In this document: positions 11,020 to 20,777 of the stretch, piece after piece
Layout: each line of letters starts with the position of its first letter
Position numbering within the stretch: the stretch's first letter is position 1
Assembly (NCBI GenBank): GCA_949316235.1
Contig: OX438744.1
Coordinates: 38,622,778-38,686,777 of the forward strand
Direction of reading: 5' to 3'
Length of the DNA stretch: 64,000 nt
Origin: Oegoconia quadripuncta
Lineage: Eukaryota > Arthropoda > Insecta > Lepidoptera > Autostichidae
Translations under genes and position numbers: made by a program
The notes under the pieces: generated by a model
Database searches by the model: none
Told to the model about the DNA's origin: nothing
The model's input: only the letters and a program-made list of their open reading frames with translations

Positions 11020-11288
11020 CTTTGTAACTTACTCAGTCAAGTAGGTAAATAGCAAGGTAAAGATGTGTTACTCACTGAGACAATTTGTGTGTATTTTTTT
11101 TTCTTTTCAACAGCACTTAAATAGCTTAAGCTCTTATCACTTTAAAGAATAAAAGCCATACTATATTCAACCATACGAAATCCAGTGCGGATTGGTGGAC
11201 TTAAGTCAGACCAGTAGCATAAGTTCTCAAGCCGCCTCTATAAAATCATCAGCATGTATATTTTATTATATCAAATTAATTATATTGC

Positions 11289-11326
11289 TTTGTCATATCA
11301 TATTTTTATAAATATGATATGACAAA
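11289..11326. repeat. Perfect 17-bp inverted repeat with 4-nt loop
   Basis: TTTGTCATATCATATTT at 11289-11305 pairs with 11310-11326. AT-rich intronic hairpin about 430 bp before the next exon. Function unknown. Confidence 0.65.
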
Positions 11327-11760
11327 TCTATTTTCTATTTTGTTGCAGCTTTTTCATATTTTTCATATCTATTTTGTTGCACGTTAAAGGAGTTTGCTTG
11401 TTCATATTTATTTTATTTTTGTAAATAACATCTTATTTTTATTTGTTTTTTATTTTTAATTTACTTATCCATCTTATTCAAACCTCTAGTTTAGATTGAA
11501 GTGATGAATTGTTTATCCAATGACAATTAACAAAATATTGTATTTAGAATCACACAAAATAGTATCAAGACACAGTACGAAATGAATCTTGAAACTTTGT
11601 GTGACTCTTTTGAATGACACCTTCGTTAAGCGCTACTATTATCATTTTAGAACTTGTTTGATCACAAACCTTCAATTTATTTGATATTACTAAGTGAATT
11701 TACTTACTACTAAGTAAGTGATATTACTTGTTTTGATTAATCATTGTGTTTTGTGCTCAG

Positions 11761-11837
11761 ATCGTGACAAAACGCCACGACGGAACAACAACGTGCCTTA
11801 TTGTGTAGAGAATCCAGCGGAGAGTCTTATTACTCGA
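11761..11837 (+). CDS. Ca-alpha1D: Calcium channel alpha-1 subunit, exon 3 of 6 (start of distal C-terminal domain)
   Basis: A 77-nt exon with acceptor TTTTGTGCTCAG and donor GTGAGT: 2 nt plus 25 codons, ending in phase 0. It reads RDKTPRRNNNVPYC then VENPAESLITR. The AESLI segment aligns with the ADSLVEAVL start of the conserved distal C-terminal segment of vertebrate Cav1 channels, and the basic RDKTPRR run precedes it. In vertebrate Cav1.2 and Cav1.3 the distal tail folds back on the proximal tail and modulates gating; the same role here is inferred from family knowledge. Confidence 0.88.
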
Positions 11838-12353
11838 GTGAGTTTTTTTTTTTTGGTAGTGGTCAATTCCGAGGGATGGTAATATCGGGAAGTTATTAGA
11901 AGTGGTTACATCGACAAGCTGCTATGGAGGGAAGTAGTGATATTTACATACCAGGAAGTGGTCATATGGGAAAGCGAATATATGGGGAGATACTCGTATC
12001 ATTTAAAAAAATGGTTCTAACGTATCTGTTATAACTGGCCTTGCAGCAGTGTGTAAACATTTGTATCAGTTTACTTTGGGGCATAAAAAGTTAAAACGTG
12101 TATAATACGTGATAAAATGTATATTTTGTCTCCAGTACATTCAAGCGTATTCGCAATATCCTAAACATCCACGTTGATCTAAATATCTATATGAATAAAT
12201 TTTTTGCCAATCAATCCACATAAAAATTTTGGTTAATTTTTATTTTGTTAAAATAAATATTTTTAGTAAATCTTTGTTATGATACTTCTAATAGATAGGT
12301 GGGTGCGTTAAAACTTTTTGAATTCAATATTTTATAGCTATTATTTCTCGCAG

Positions 12354-12460
12354 GTACTGACAGAGCAAGGACTCGGGAAGTACTGCGACAGGGATTTCAT
12401 CCAGAGTACCTCACGTGAGATGCAAGAGGCCCTCGACCTCTCACCGGAGGAGATGGATAC
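12354..12460 (+). CDS. Ca-alpha1D: Calcium channel alpha-1 subunit, exon 4 of 6 (distal regulatory helix)
   Basis: A 107-nt exon, acceptor TTATTTCTCGCAG, donor GTGAGC: 35 codons plus 2 nt. It reads [29 protein letters not shown] and SPEEMD. This is the most diagnostic exon of the gene. It follows the Cav1 distal-tail pattern seen in vertebrate Cav1.3: VL-x-x-(E/Q)-GLG-(K/R)-Y, a D-x-x-F step, then E-(M/I)-x-x-A and D-(L/M)-x-x-(D/E)-EM. Non-L-type channels lack this segment, so it separates Cav1 from the Cav2 (cacophony) type. No frameshift or stop; the exon looks fully functional. Confidence 0.93.
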
Positions 12461-12889
12461 GTGAGCTAAGACTTAATTTATAGTATTTTCTTTATTGGCT
12501 ATGATTTTATAACCTGTTCCAGCAGTAACACAGCGATCACTAGTTCGTTAATATTCTTATCATTTTTTATATTTCAATAAATTGTATGGAATATGTAATA
12601 GACATAAAAATATATTAGTTTTAGTACTTCATGATCTATAATTCAATAGATTCAAAAAGGACTTACAGCAGTGGCTTCTGCAATATTCCACAAAATAATT
12701 TTTGGACATACAAAATTGTCCCATCTTTTCTATACATATAATTTAACTTTGACATTGACATTGTTCAATATTTGTATGTCATTGTAACCTAGGTGGGTTT
12801 TATTGTAATATAATTTAGTCACTGTACCTTATTCTAGAGCAAATAAATTATTTTCCATGAATTGCAACATTATGAAAGAAGAGATGCCT

Positions 12890-13152
12890 CTTAGCCACAG
12901 TTGAGAACCGAAGATGAAAGATGATAGGTCACTTGATACGACACGATATGTTTTTGAAGAACATAATTGAGGGAAAGATTGAAGGAAAGAGAGGAAGGGG
13001 AAGACCTAGGCGTAATTACTTTGACCAAGTGAAAGAAAAGGTGAATGTCGTGTCGTACCAAGAGGTTAAAACGAGTAGAGTAGAGCGGAAAGTAGAGAGA
13101 CCTGGGCGTTACTCCACCGACAAGAGCATAGCTCTTAAATTGAAGAACAAGT
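12890..13152 (+). pseudogene. C-terminal fragment of a LINE ORF (family K)
   Basis: A 77-codon frame reads MIGHLIRHD, FLKNIIEGKIEGKRGRGRPR, then DQVKEKVNVVSYQEVK, a standard C-terminal signature of insect LINE polyproteins. It sits between calcium-channel exons 4 and 5 in the same orientation. It is 5'-truncated and has no polymerase residues. Confidence 0.75.
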
Positions 13153-13299
13153 AATAATATTTGAAATGAAATGAACTAATTTATTGCCAATTGAGTATGA
13201 AGTATCAAAGCAACAACGAGAAATAACTCGTTAAGAAATAGCTGACAGCAGTATATAACTTACAGCATAGAGGAATAGCTTACAGGTTCATATTTTCTG

Positions 13300-13592
13300 T
13301 ATCATCATCATCAGCCCGTAAACATCCCACTGCAGGGATATAGACCTTCCCTCGTATAATGAGGGAGTATGGGCCATCCATGCTGGCCCATACGGGTTGA
13401 GGACTTCACATGCCTTGAGAATTCAGGTTTCCTCGCGATGTTTTCCTTCATCGTTTAAGAGCAGCCGGATAAATGCACTTCAGTTAATAAATTTAATTTA
13501 AAAATTCATTGATACGTGGCCTGCCTGGGAATCGAACTCAGCCCTCCCAAATTGGCAGACCGCGTTTTAACCACTGAGCTACCGACGCCTCT
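13300..13592 (-). mobile_element. tRNA-derived SINE family D, complete copy
   Basis: On the minus strand the head reads GTCGGTAGCTCAGTGGTTAA (A box) and GCTGAGTTCGATTCCCAGG (B box). The body runs to CAGTGGGATGTTTACGGGC and a (GATGAT) tail. A headless copy is at 20441-20640. This is a very common lepidopteran SINE layout. Confidence 0.8.
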
Positions 13593-13650
13593 GACCTCAC
13601 TTTTTCTGTAGGTATAATCAATAAATATTATCAGTATCCACTGTACAGAT

Positions 13651-13891
13651 TTTTTTTAATGCACAACGGGTTGGTACTTGACCTCAATCACACCTGATGT
13701 TAAGTGAAGATGAGGTCGAAGGTGGAAGCGCGTACTGACCCGGAAACCCCAACACATTTGGGGGACTGGCTATCTTATCTCTGACCACCGGAACATAACA
13801 ATGCTATTAACATTGCTGCTTGGCGGCAGATTTAGATTTAGCTAGCCAAGCGGACATTAAAATTCCCTACCACCAACCAAACCAACCAGAT
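13651..13891 (-). mobile_element. SINE family A, headless copy
   Basis: Minus-strand SINE A body from the CCTACCACC block to ACAACGGGTT and a T-rich edge (the A-tail). The tRNA-like head seen in 28198-28527 is absent. Confidence 0.8.
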
Positions 13892-13970
13892 GTACGCAGT
13901 ATTATATTGTCATAAGTATGATATTATGTATCTCTGAATATCCATAATGTGATATGTATTTGGTTTACAG

Positions 13971-14037
13971 CGCTGCCAACCAAATTATTCTGCAAGAGAG
14001 AAAAATAAGTCAAACTCAGAATAGACCCAACAACGTG
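13971..14037 (+). CDS. Ca-alpha1D: Calcium channel alpha-1 subunit, exon 5 of 6
   Basis: A 67-nt exon, acceptor TATTTGGTTTACAG, donor GTAAGTAG: 1 nt (completing Thr) and 22 codons, ending in phase 0. It reads AANQIILQERKISQTQ then NRPNNV. With the previous exon it gives EEMD-T-AANQIILQ, matching the vertebrate EEMESAASTLL pattern at the end of the distal helix. The preceding intron carries a LINE fragment, SINE D and SINE A, none of which disturbs the splice sites. Confidence 0.9.
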
Positions 14038-14264
14038 GTAAGTAGTTCTCTTTATATTTATGTTTATACTACAGCAAGTACAACTATGTGGACACAATTT
14101 TACCACCCGCTCAAACCGCTGGGGTTGGTGGAAGGTGGAAGCGTACTGGCCCGGTAACCCCATCTTAAAAACCTCACTAATTTATCATTTCATTTTATTT
14201 CAGTACTCACGAATTGCTGTAACTAAATAAAAAAATGATCATATATATATATAACATATACATA

Positions 14265-14580
14265 TAAATAAATATTATAAATATTTCGGACACTTACACC
14301 AATCAGCTAGTCCCAAACTAAGCAAAGCTTGTACTATGGATACTAGATAACGGATAAATTTTAATTCCATGACTCGGGAATAAATGTTCGTATTCATCAA
14401 GATTGGGATCTTCAAGAGTAGAGTGACATTTACTGGGATCGCGTGCTTCATCTTCGACCACATCGTCACTTTCCATCAAGTGAGATTGTGGTCAAACGCG
14501 AATCCAGTAAATCTTAAAAAAAAATACACAAACATTTACCCCTCGTGGGATTCGAACCCGTTGGTTTCGCTGATCGAAAT
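14265..14580 (-). mobile_element. SINE family B with a LINE fragment inserted in it
   Basis: Minus-strand SINE B: tail side 14265-14398, head side 14528-14580 including the B-box region GGGATTCGAACCCG. Comparison with 42352-42591 shows that bases 14399-14527 are extra. Confidence 0.75.
14399..14527 (+). mobile_element. 5'-truncated LINE 3' end (family J2) nested in SINE B
   Basis: Reads TTGGGATCTTCAAGAG, then a 3' block matching CACATCGTCACTTTCCATCA and an A run at 14518-14525. It corresponds to the reverse complement of 61870-62010. The A tail at the 3' end fits target-primed reverse transcription. Confidence 0.7.
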
Positions 14581-14612
14581 ACTTTCATGATTTCCACAAC
14601 TTAATTTATGTT

Positions 14613-14827
14613 GGAAAGAAAAATTTATTTAAACCCATCTCATGACACAAACAATCTGATACAAATATTAGACAGTCGAGACACACAAAAAATAACATTG
14701 TGTTTGCGATCTAATTGTCCTAGTTGTGGAGTCAAAATGGTCTCCAACTTAGCATGAGTTGTAGCCGTTCACTACAACGCTGGTTTTCAGTGGAGTCTCC
14801 AAATGACGCATGGACACTAGACGTTAT
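14613..14827 (-). mobile_element. SINE-like retroposon family E
   Basis: Matches 53334-53611 closely, sharing AAACCCATCTCATGACACAA, GTAGCCGTTCACTACAACGC and GGTTTTCAGTGGAG. The opposite orientation occurs at about 27630-27745, where the 3' tail is (TTTC)n. It ends about 80 bp before the last calcium-channel exon. Confidence 0.7.
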
Positions 14828-14904
14828 GCAGCACTATAAAGGTTTAAGTCTTTCCTGTGCCTATTGTATAAATATACGTAGTACTTATTTAGATTTTTTT
14901 TCAG

Positions 14905-14976
14905 GAAAGCATATTGTCTCGGCAGTATCATCCTTTCCATCAGCCTCCGATGCAGCCTCCGCCAAGGAATAAATAA
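14905..14976 (+). CDS. Ca-alpha1D: Calcium channel alpha-1 subunit, terminal exon 6 with stop
   Basis: Acceptor with a strong pyrimidine tract (TTTTTTTTCAG), then 23 codons and TAA in phase 0. It reads ESILSRQYHPFHQPPMQPPP then RNK and stop. The His/Pro-rich C-terminus is less conserved in the family, so this exon is assigned by phase and position. Possible poly(A) signals (AATAAA) follow at about 15138 and 15897; which is used cannot be told from sequence. Confidence 0.85.
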   Translation, partial: ESILSRQYHPFHQPPMQPPPRNK

Positions 14977-16589
14977 ACGGATGAAAAGTGTAATTCCGAT
15001 TTTAGGATTCTCCCAGTTATACACCTGTACCGCTTGGCCGCCGTATAGGTTTTTTCTACCCTATTTTTATAAGGGTTTTTGAGTCGAGCTAGTCAGCTAG
15101 CAGGTAGAGAAGGAATGTTTTTAGACGAATATATTGTAAATAAAATATTAAACTAGGTAATAAAAATTTTTATATTAGCTTGATGAGGAAGACTTTTGTA
15201 AATTATCTTTTGTTTGGATGTTCTGAATTGTGCCTCTAGAATGTCTATACTTACCTGGTATCTTAGTCTGCGTCGGATTTGGTCTTGTAATGACATTATA
15301 CGCGGGAGCTACTTATTAAGCTTCAGCTTTAAGTATTTTAATGTAATAAATTATCTACAATTACTATTTTAAGATTGTAAATTTATCTTACAGAGCTATT
15401 GAAATATTTATTTACATTTTACATACCTTCCTATTTTTAAAAGTGTTTAAGTAATGGATTTTAAATTTTTAACATACAACGAATAAGTAATAAAAATATT
15501 TATCTTGTAATAAAGTGGCGTGAATGAGACCATAGTGATAATATTTTTATATACGTGGCAGTCTGCCTTATTTATTCATATAATTAGGTAGTATTAAACG
15601 CCAAACTTCGCAAGATTATTTAAAAGAATGTGCCAAAATGTCTAATATATGCACTATATTGTAGCAAAAATATTTATTAAGGGATAATAAATATTCATAA
15701 TAATATTATGTACTTATTTATGTTAAAATCAATCATATAGGATATTTAACTTTTACAAAATGATGATTTTTTTGTGAAATATTGACACTCGTCGAGTAAA
15801 TTCTAGTCAAAATTAAAAATTAGCTAGCTTGGATTATAAATACAGCAAAATATTATTTGAATGTTGTATTTTGTATAAATTATATTTGTTATTGTGAATA
15901 AACTGTTGGAATGAATTTTTGTTATTCATTATTTTGTTCAGAGGGCGGAGTGTGAGTTTTGTTTCGACTTAACTTTGCTACCGCGTTCACGTTTACGTGA
16001 CGATTTGTATGGAGAAATGTGCAGCGCCTCCAGCGGATAGTTTGCTAAACGATTTTTTCATAGAGACTTTTTTCGTAAACGCGAACGCGATGGTAAAGTT
16101 AAAAACGAGACAAAACTCACACAGGTATGTATAAACCTCGTTTAATGTAAAACCGACCAAGTGCATGGAAAATGGCCTCAAAAGAAATTATTCCAAATAC
16201 TGAATGAAATATACTATTAATTTGTTAGTTAATTAGGCCTTATTTTTCGAAATGAAATGATATTGTCAATTATGAATAAAACGATATGGAAGGCCTGTGT
16301 CCAGCAGTGGACGTCCTGTGCCTGTTTTGACGACGATGATGATGATGATATATCAAGTATCGAAACTACATTACTATGCATGATCAATGTTTAAGAATAG
16401 AGGTACAAATGTCTCTTCCAGATAGATCTGACAGCTTTTCTAATAAACAAAGAACAAAGAATATATACGCGACGACTTGAGAACCTTCTTCATGTTTTGT
16501 AAGTCGCGTGAAAATTAATTCGAATCATTATTTTTATGGTGGACCAAGGCAGAGTGGCCAAAATCCTTCAGTGGGCAGGATCTCATTGG
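14977..16589. other. Probable 3' UTR and intergenic stretch
   Basis: AT-rich, with the first part likely 3' UTR of the calcium channel. Around 16275-16350 a short piece (CCAGCAGTGGACGTC followed by GATGATGATGAT) matches the 3' end of LINE family R at about 53817-53860. No other gene is seen. Confidence 0.45.
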
Positions 16590-16765
16590 AAAGAAAGAAA
16601 GAAAATTATTTATTTGTTTGTTTTTGGGTATACAGATAAAGGTCTTATTTTGTAGTTAGGTAAGTAGTCCAACAAAATCTGCCTGTTAGGGCGTACAAAT
16701 ATTTAAAATATAAAAATAGAATTAAAAAATCATGCAATGATTATAAGCAGACACGCTAAGTGGAT
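16590..16765 (+). repeat. Retroposon-like repeat with (GAAA)n edge, second copy
   Basis: Nearly identical to 2697-2880 apart from a 4-bp difference near GTAGTTAGGTAAG. The high identity suggests recent spread. Confidence 0.65.
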
Positions 16766-17114
16766 GCGACCTGCACACTATTGTGAGATTTGGCGTCATG
16801 GAAACGCTGCCTATACCCAGTAGGTAGATGTAGCCTGAGATTGATTGATTATTTTTAGATGTTGTTTGTGTTTTGTATAATGCAGGCAGTAAGAGGTAAC
16901 GGCTGACAGAGGAGATTGGAAGAAAAAGTCTTACTGCGCCGACCCCAAAAGATTTGGACAAGGGCAAAAGATGATGATGAAGAGGGTTGAAAGTAATAAT
17001 AACCATTAACCTTCCCATAACCAGCCAATTTTGCACTTCGCGCACTGTAACAAAAGACATTGTGTTTCGTTTTAAATTATTTTTATTCCAGACAAAAATA
17101 TACATCGAAAAATT

Positions 17115-17870
17115 TTACTCAGCTTGCTCAACCTCCACAATTTTTAGTTCCTCATCTAAATTTATAATTGCAGGAGCAATCAACATTTCCAATCTCGTCC
17201 TTATGAACTCCTCAGTGTCTTTACCCAAAATCTTCTCAATAAATTCATCGAAATTAGGATGCTTCGCATCGGGGTCGCTTTCTAATTTCAATTTCTCATC
17301 AACCAACTTATTCAATAGCTCTTCCAGATTATCACTTTCAAGTCTCTCACAAATTAGCTTCTTTGTGTCCTCACCAAGGAGTTTCTCAACAATTTCATCT
17401 ACTTTCTCTGTGCTCAGTTTATCGTAAATATTTCTAGCGGTATCCTCACCTAGAAGTTTATCAATAACGCTATTGAAGTGTTCAATTTCTGCAGTGGTGT
17501 CATTTTTAAGCATTTCATTGACCATATCCTCTAATATTTCGGGATTTATTTTCACATCTTTGTCTTTATCGTTGTTATTCAAAGTTAGCATTTTGTACAT
17601 GAACTCGGCAAGTTTTTCTTCATCCATTTTACTGCTAAAGAAATAACCTTTTACTTTACCCAAAGCTTTATAAATTACGTCATCTAAAGCTTGATTATGA
17701 GCCTCATCAGCTATATTGAGTTCTTCACAATTTACACTACAGTTTGGTTCTTGAATGGGTTCTTGCTTTACTCTTTCCCTATCACCGGCGTTGTCCTCAC
17801 AAACATGGTCATCTTCGCCTGCAACCTTGAGATCAATCAGGTACTCGCTTTCGGGTTTAGTGTCCTCCAT
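17115..17870 (-). CDS. Acidic helical-repeat protein, 251 aa, function unknown
   Basis: A single ATG-to-TAA frame. Start context CATTAAAATGG is good, and an AATAAA lies about 25 nt after the stop. The N-terminus (residues 1-60) is acidic and Cys-containing (CSVNCEE). The rest is charged and probably alpha-helical. A motif close to (I/V)(D/E)KLLGEDTxxxIxxxL occurs three times, at about residues 136-152, 161-177 and 211-227. No signal peptide or membrane segment. I do not recognise the family. Cellular place is presumably cytosolic or nuclear. It is the first of eight protein genes or gene parts on this strand up to 35.4 kb. Regular repeats and the intact frame argue for a real gene; the function is open. 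Confidence 0.75.
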   Translation of the reverse strand: MEDTKPESEYLIDLKVAGEDDHVCEDNAGDRERVKQEPIQEPNCSVNCEELNIADEAHNQALDDVIYKALGKVKGYFFSSKMDEEKLAEFMYKMLTLNNNDKDKDVKINPEILEDMVNEMLKNDTTAEIEHFNSVIDKLLGEDTARNIYDKLSTEKVDEIVEKLLGEDTKKLICERLESDNLEELLNKLVDEKLKLESDPDAKHPNFDEFIEKILGKDTEEFIRTRLEMLIAPAIINLDEELKIVEVEQAE

Positions 17871-18139
17871 TTTAATGTAGTGTTTGAATAAATACCTATA
17901 TTAAATTTTGTGTTTTCAATGGAACTGAGCTAAGACTGACATTTCCAAATTAATTGAATGTCAACATCAGTCTATTTCTTTAATCTGATTAAAGTCCAAA
18001 AAGATTTTATACTATGATGAGTTTGATAACTTTCTGTACTTCCTAAAAGTCAATAAATGAATGAATTAATAAATAGTTACTTACTCATTACAAAATCTGT
18101 TTATTCCCCCTTCAATCTTTGAAGATTTCTTTGATATAA

Positions 18140-18240
18140 TGGTTTGAAACGCTGACTGCTATACCAAAAGGTCGCGGGTTCGAATTCCCCTAGGGATGAT
18201 GAATACGGACATGAGTACTCGAGTTATGGGTGGTTTTCAT
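18140..18240 (+). mobile_element. SINE family C fragment
   Basis: Carries TGCTATACCAAAAGGTCGCG and the B box GGTTCGAAT followed by GATGAATAC. It is damaged in the A-box region, so an old copy. Confidence 0.6.
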
Positions 18241-18249
18241 TTATAGTAT

Positions 18250-18800
18250 ATGCAATGAAATTCACAGTGGTAATTTTAATCTTATGTGTTACTACTAAAA
18301 TACCTATGTCTAATGCAAGTTACCGATTTGTTTGAAAACATTTATATCCTATCACTGACAGGTACTCTATGTTGCTGGCAACATTCAATTTAAAATGTTA
18401 TTTTATATGGCAACAATGAGGCTCTCTCGGCTCTATAGCTCTCTCGCGAATGTACACGCTTTTCGTTACAGTGGTGTCGATTCGGATGTACACCAACTAA
18501 ACTAAACTAAAACCAGTTTTGGAGTGGTGCCGTCGAATCGTACTGTTCCAGGGAGAAAGAGACAGTACTACTTTAAAATTGGTTTTAGTTTAGTTTAGGT
18601 TAGTTGGTGTACATCCGAATCGACACCAGTGTCAACTAAGTTTAATAAAGTGCAAAATAGAAATTGTACTTGGACGTTTATTGTGACCAGCCCTACACAG
18701 TCCACTACAAGATTCCTACACTCTATCCATGTGCAAAAAATCACGGCCCTTAAGATTATAGGGAGTTAAAAGTGTATCCTTACTAGACTACTGTATGTTT
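18250..18800 (+). repeat. Dispersed repeat family H, split by a 349-bp insertion
   Basis: The element runs ...CACTGACAGGTACTCTAT and resumes at ACTCTATCCATGTGCAAAAA. The empty arrangement is kept, inverted, at 36055-36135. ACTCTAT (18364-18370 and 18720-18726) is a 7-bp target duplication around 18371-18719. Related pieces: 36385-36450, 36725-36800 and 51110-51180. Confidence 0.65.
18473..18627. mobile_element. Palindromic fold-back MITE (copy 1)
   Basis: The two halves are reverse complements over most of 155 bp. Ends are GGTGTCGATTCGGATG and its complement, with AACTAAACTAAACTAAAACC inside each arm. Close copy at 39862-40011, half copies at 59467-59546 and, decayed, 47462-47545. No coding capacity. 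Confidence 0.85.
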
Positions 18801-18884
18801 TGTCCAAGGATATTTATTGATAATAATAATAAAAATTATTTATTGCCTTAGTTCCGATTTAACTTAATGCTATTAAATAAATCA

Positions 18885-19050
18885 ATAAATAAATAAATAA
18901 AAAGATATTTATTCATCCACTTAAAAAATTATACTACATGATCATTAATTATAGTTAAATTTTCTAACGTAGTGGACAAATAGGTTGGAGCCTCAGCAAA
19001 ATAGCTGTTTTTCAGTCTCCACCTCGTGCATTCACTGATAACAGAACGCA
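18885..19050. repeat. Dispersed repeat, relative of 2995-3190
   Basis: A (AATA)n stretch, then TATTTATTCATC and an end with GTTTTTCAGTCTCCACC. Likeness to the 2995 copy is moderate. Confidence 0.4.
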
Positions 19051-19360
19051 TAACACGTCAGAAGTTGTTGCACACTACAATACTGTTGGCTACAAGCTAC
19101 ATGCAAGCAAGCATTATATGACGAAATCTTAGGAGAAAAAAAAAATTGAAATAATAATAATTGGCGAAAGACACCTACAATTTCTAAACAATTAGAAAGT
19201 TAATCTCACTAACAAAATCTCAAAAAATAGAACTGGCTGGCACGTCATACTTTGGTATCACAGAGGCCCAGTAACTGGAAGACTTCTGTCTTCTGTACTA
19301 TTGACATAGTAAGAATTTTGAATAGTCAAGGCAAATTTTTTTTATGTATCTACTAGCTTT

Positions 19361-19611
19361 CTACCCCCGGCTTCACCTGCGTGGAGAAACTTTATCGGGG
19401 ATAAGTTTAATTTGTTTATTCCGCGGGTACTACTCACTTTATCAGGATAAAAAATATCCTATGTAACACAGGATACTTACCCAGGGTACTTTCTACCTAT
19501 ATACCAAATTTCATCCAAATCGATTCAGCCGTTTCGCTGTGATTGAGCAACAAACAAATAAACAAACTAAACAAACATCCAAACTTTCGTATTTATGATA
19601 TTAGTTGATTA
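19361..19611 (+). repeat. Dispersed repeat family M
   Basis: Shares CGGCTTCACCTGCGTGGA, TTCTACCTATATACCAAA, CAGCCGTTTCGCTGTGATTG and ACATCCAAACTTTCG with 33275-33455. Fragments occur at 20388-20430 and 22640-22690. It is a well-spread lepidopteran repeat end with no frame. Confidence 0.6.
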
Positions 19612-19783
19612 TGTATCGATTTAATCTACCTTGCAGTCGATCTTATGAAATATTTTTTAACTCTAATGATCTCACAGGTCAAAAGTTTAACTTAACTCGT
19701 ATGTGACAGTAGATCAGTAATGAAATCATCTAATATCATAAAAAAATTATGCAAGAGTTTAATTTGGTTGTTAACAACGAAAC

Positions 19784-20161
19784 ACGACGGGCGTTATGTC
19801 TGACGGCGTTGTATGTCTCTTTGTCCGTAATAATGCGTGGTCAAAAACGACGGGCGTTATATCTGACGGTGTTGTATGTCTCTTTGTCCGTAATAACGCG
19901 TGGTCAAAAACGAGGGGCGTTATGTCTGACGGCGTTGTATGTGTCTTTGTCCGTAATAAGGCGTGGTCAAAATCGACGGGCGTTATCTCTGACGGCGTTG
20001 TATGTCTCTTTGTCCGTATTAATGCGTGGTCAAAAACGACGGGCGTTATATCTGACGGTGTTGTATGTCTCTTTGTCCGTAATAACGCGTGGTCAAAAAC
20101 GACGGGCGTTATCTCTGACGGCGTTGTATGTCTCTTTGTCCGTAATAATGCGTGGTCAAGT
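19784..20161 (+). repeat. 63-bp minisatellite, six units
   Basis: Six head-to-tail units of exactly 63 bp starting ACGACGGGCGTTAT and ending GCGTGGTCAAAA. Units differ at a few sites (GTCTGACGGCG, ATCTGACGGTG and CTCTGACGGCG variants). Since 63 is divisible by 3, long frames of 21-residue repeats stay open by arithmetic and are not taken as genes. Confidence 0.9.
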
Positions 20162-20440
20162 TTGAGTTACGGTTTTGTTTTATATATTTAAGTTTTCTAA
20201 GGCATGTTTGATGAAAATCGGTTCAGCCATTTCGAAGTTTTTTAAATTTTAACACAATTGCTAAATTATTATGTTATGTGCGTCGAGAGTTTTCTAAATT
20301 TTCAGTTTTATATTTCATTGTTGCTCAATCAGGGTGAAACGTATAAACCACGATAAACTACACATATTAACGAATTTACAACAAGCGTTACTAGATATTT
20401 ACCCACGGCTTCACCTGCGTGTAATTACTTTATATTTGTT

Positions 20441-20640
20441 ATTATCATCATCACCAGCCCGTAAACATCCCACTGCAGGGATATAGGTCTTCCCTCGGGT
20501 AATGATCCCTCATTATCCATACTCCCCTAAGGACTTATAGTACACCACGCTGACCCAATGCGGGGTGGGTACTTCACATGCCTTGTATTTTTTTATTTTT
20601 CATGCATGAGGTTTCCTCACGATGTTTTCCTTCCCAAATT
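20441..20640 (-). mobile_element. SINE family D, headless copy
   Basis: Matches 13300-13460 (CAGCCCGTAAACATCCCACT, CAGGGATATAGGTC, GATGTTTTCCTT) but lacks the tRNA-like head and has an extra block around 20510-20550. Confidence 0.7.
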
Positions 20641-20777
20641 GTTTCATTTAATTTACATGTATGTATAATTGTTATATGTATACCGCAGGTATTCACTGTA
20701 TTTGTAAAAATAAAGTCATATTAATATTACATAATTTATTTTAATTATCAATTTTTTCATGATGTTAGAAGTGAAAG

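Noticed and set aside
19749..20191. Overlapping 131- and 138-codon frames as repeat proteins
   Set aside because: Both exist only because the minisatellite unit is 63 bp. No start context, splice sites or other support.
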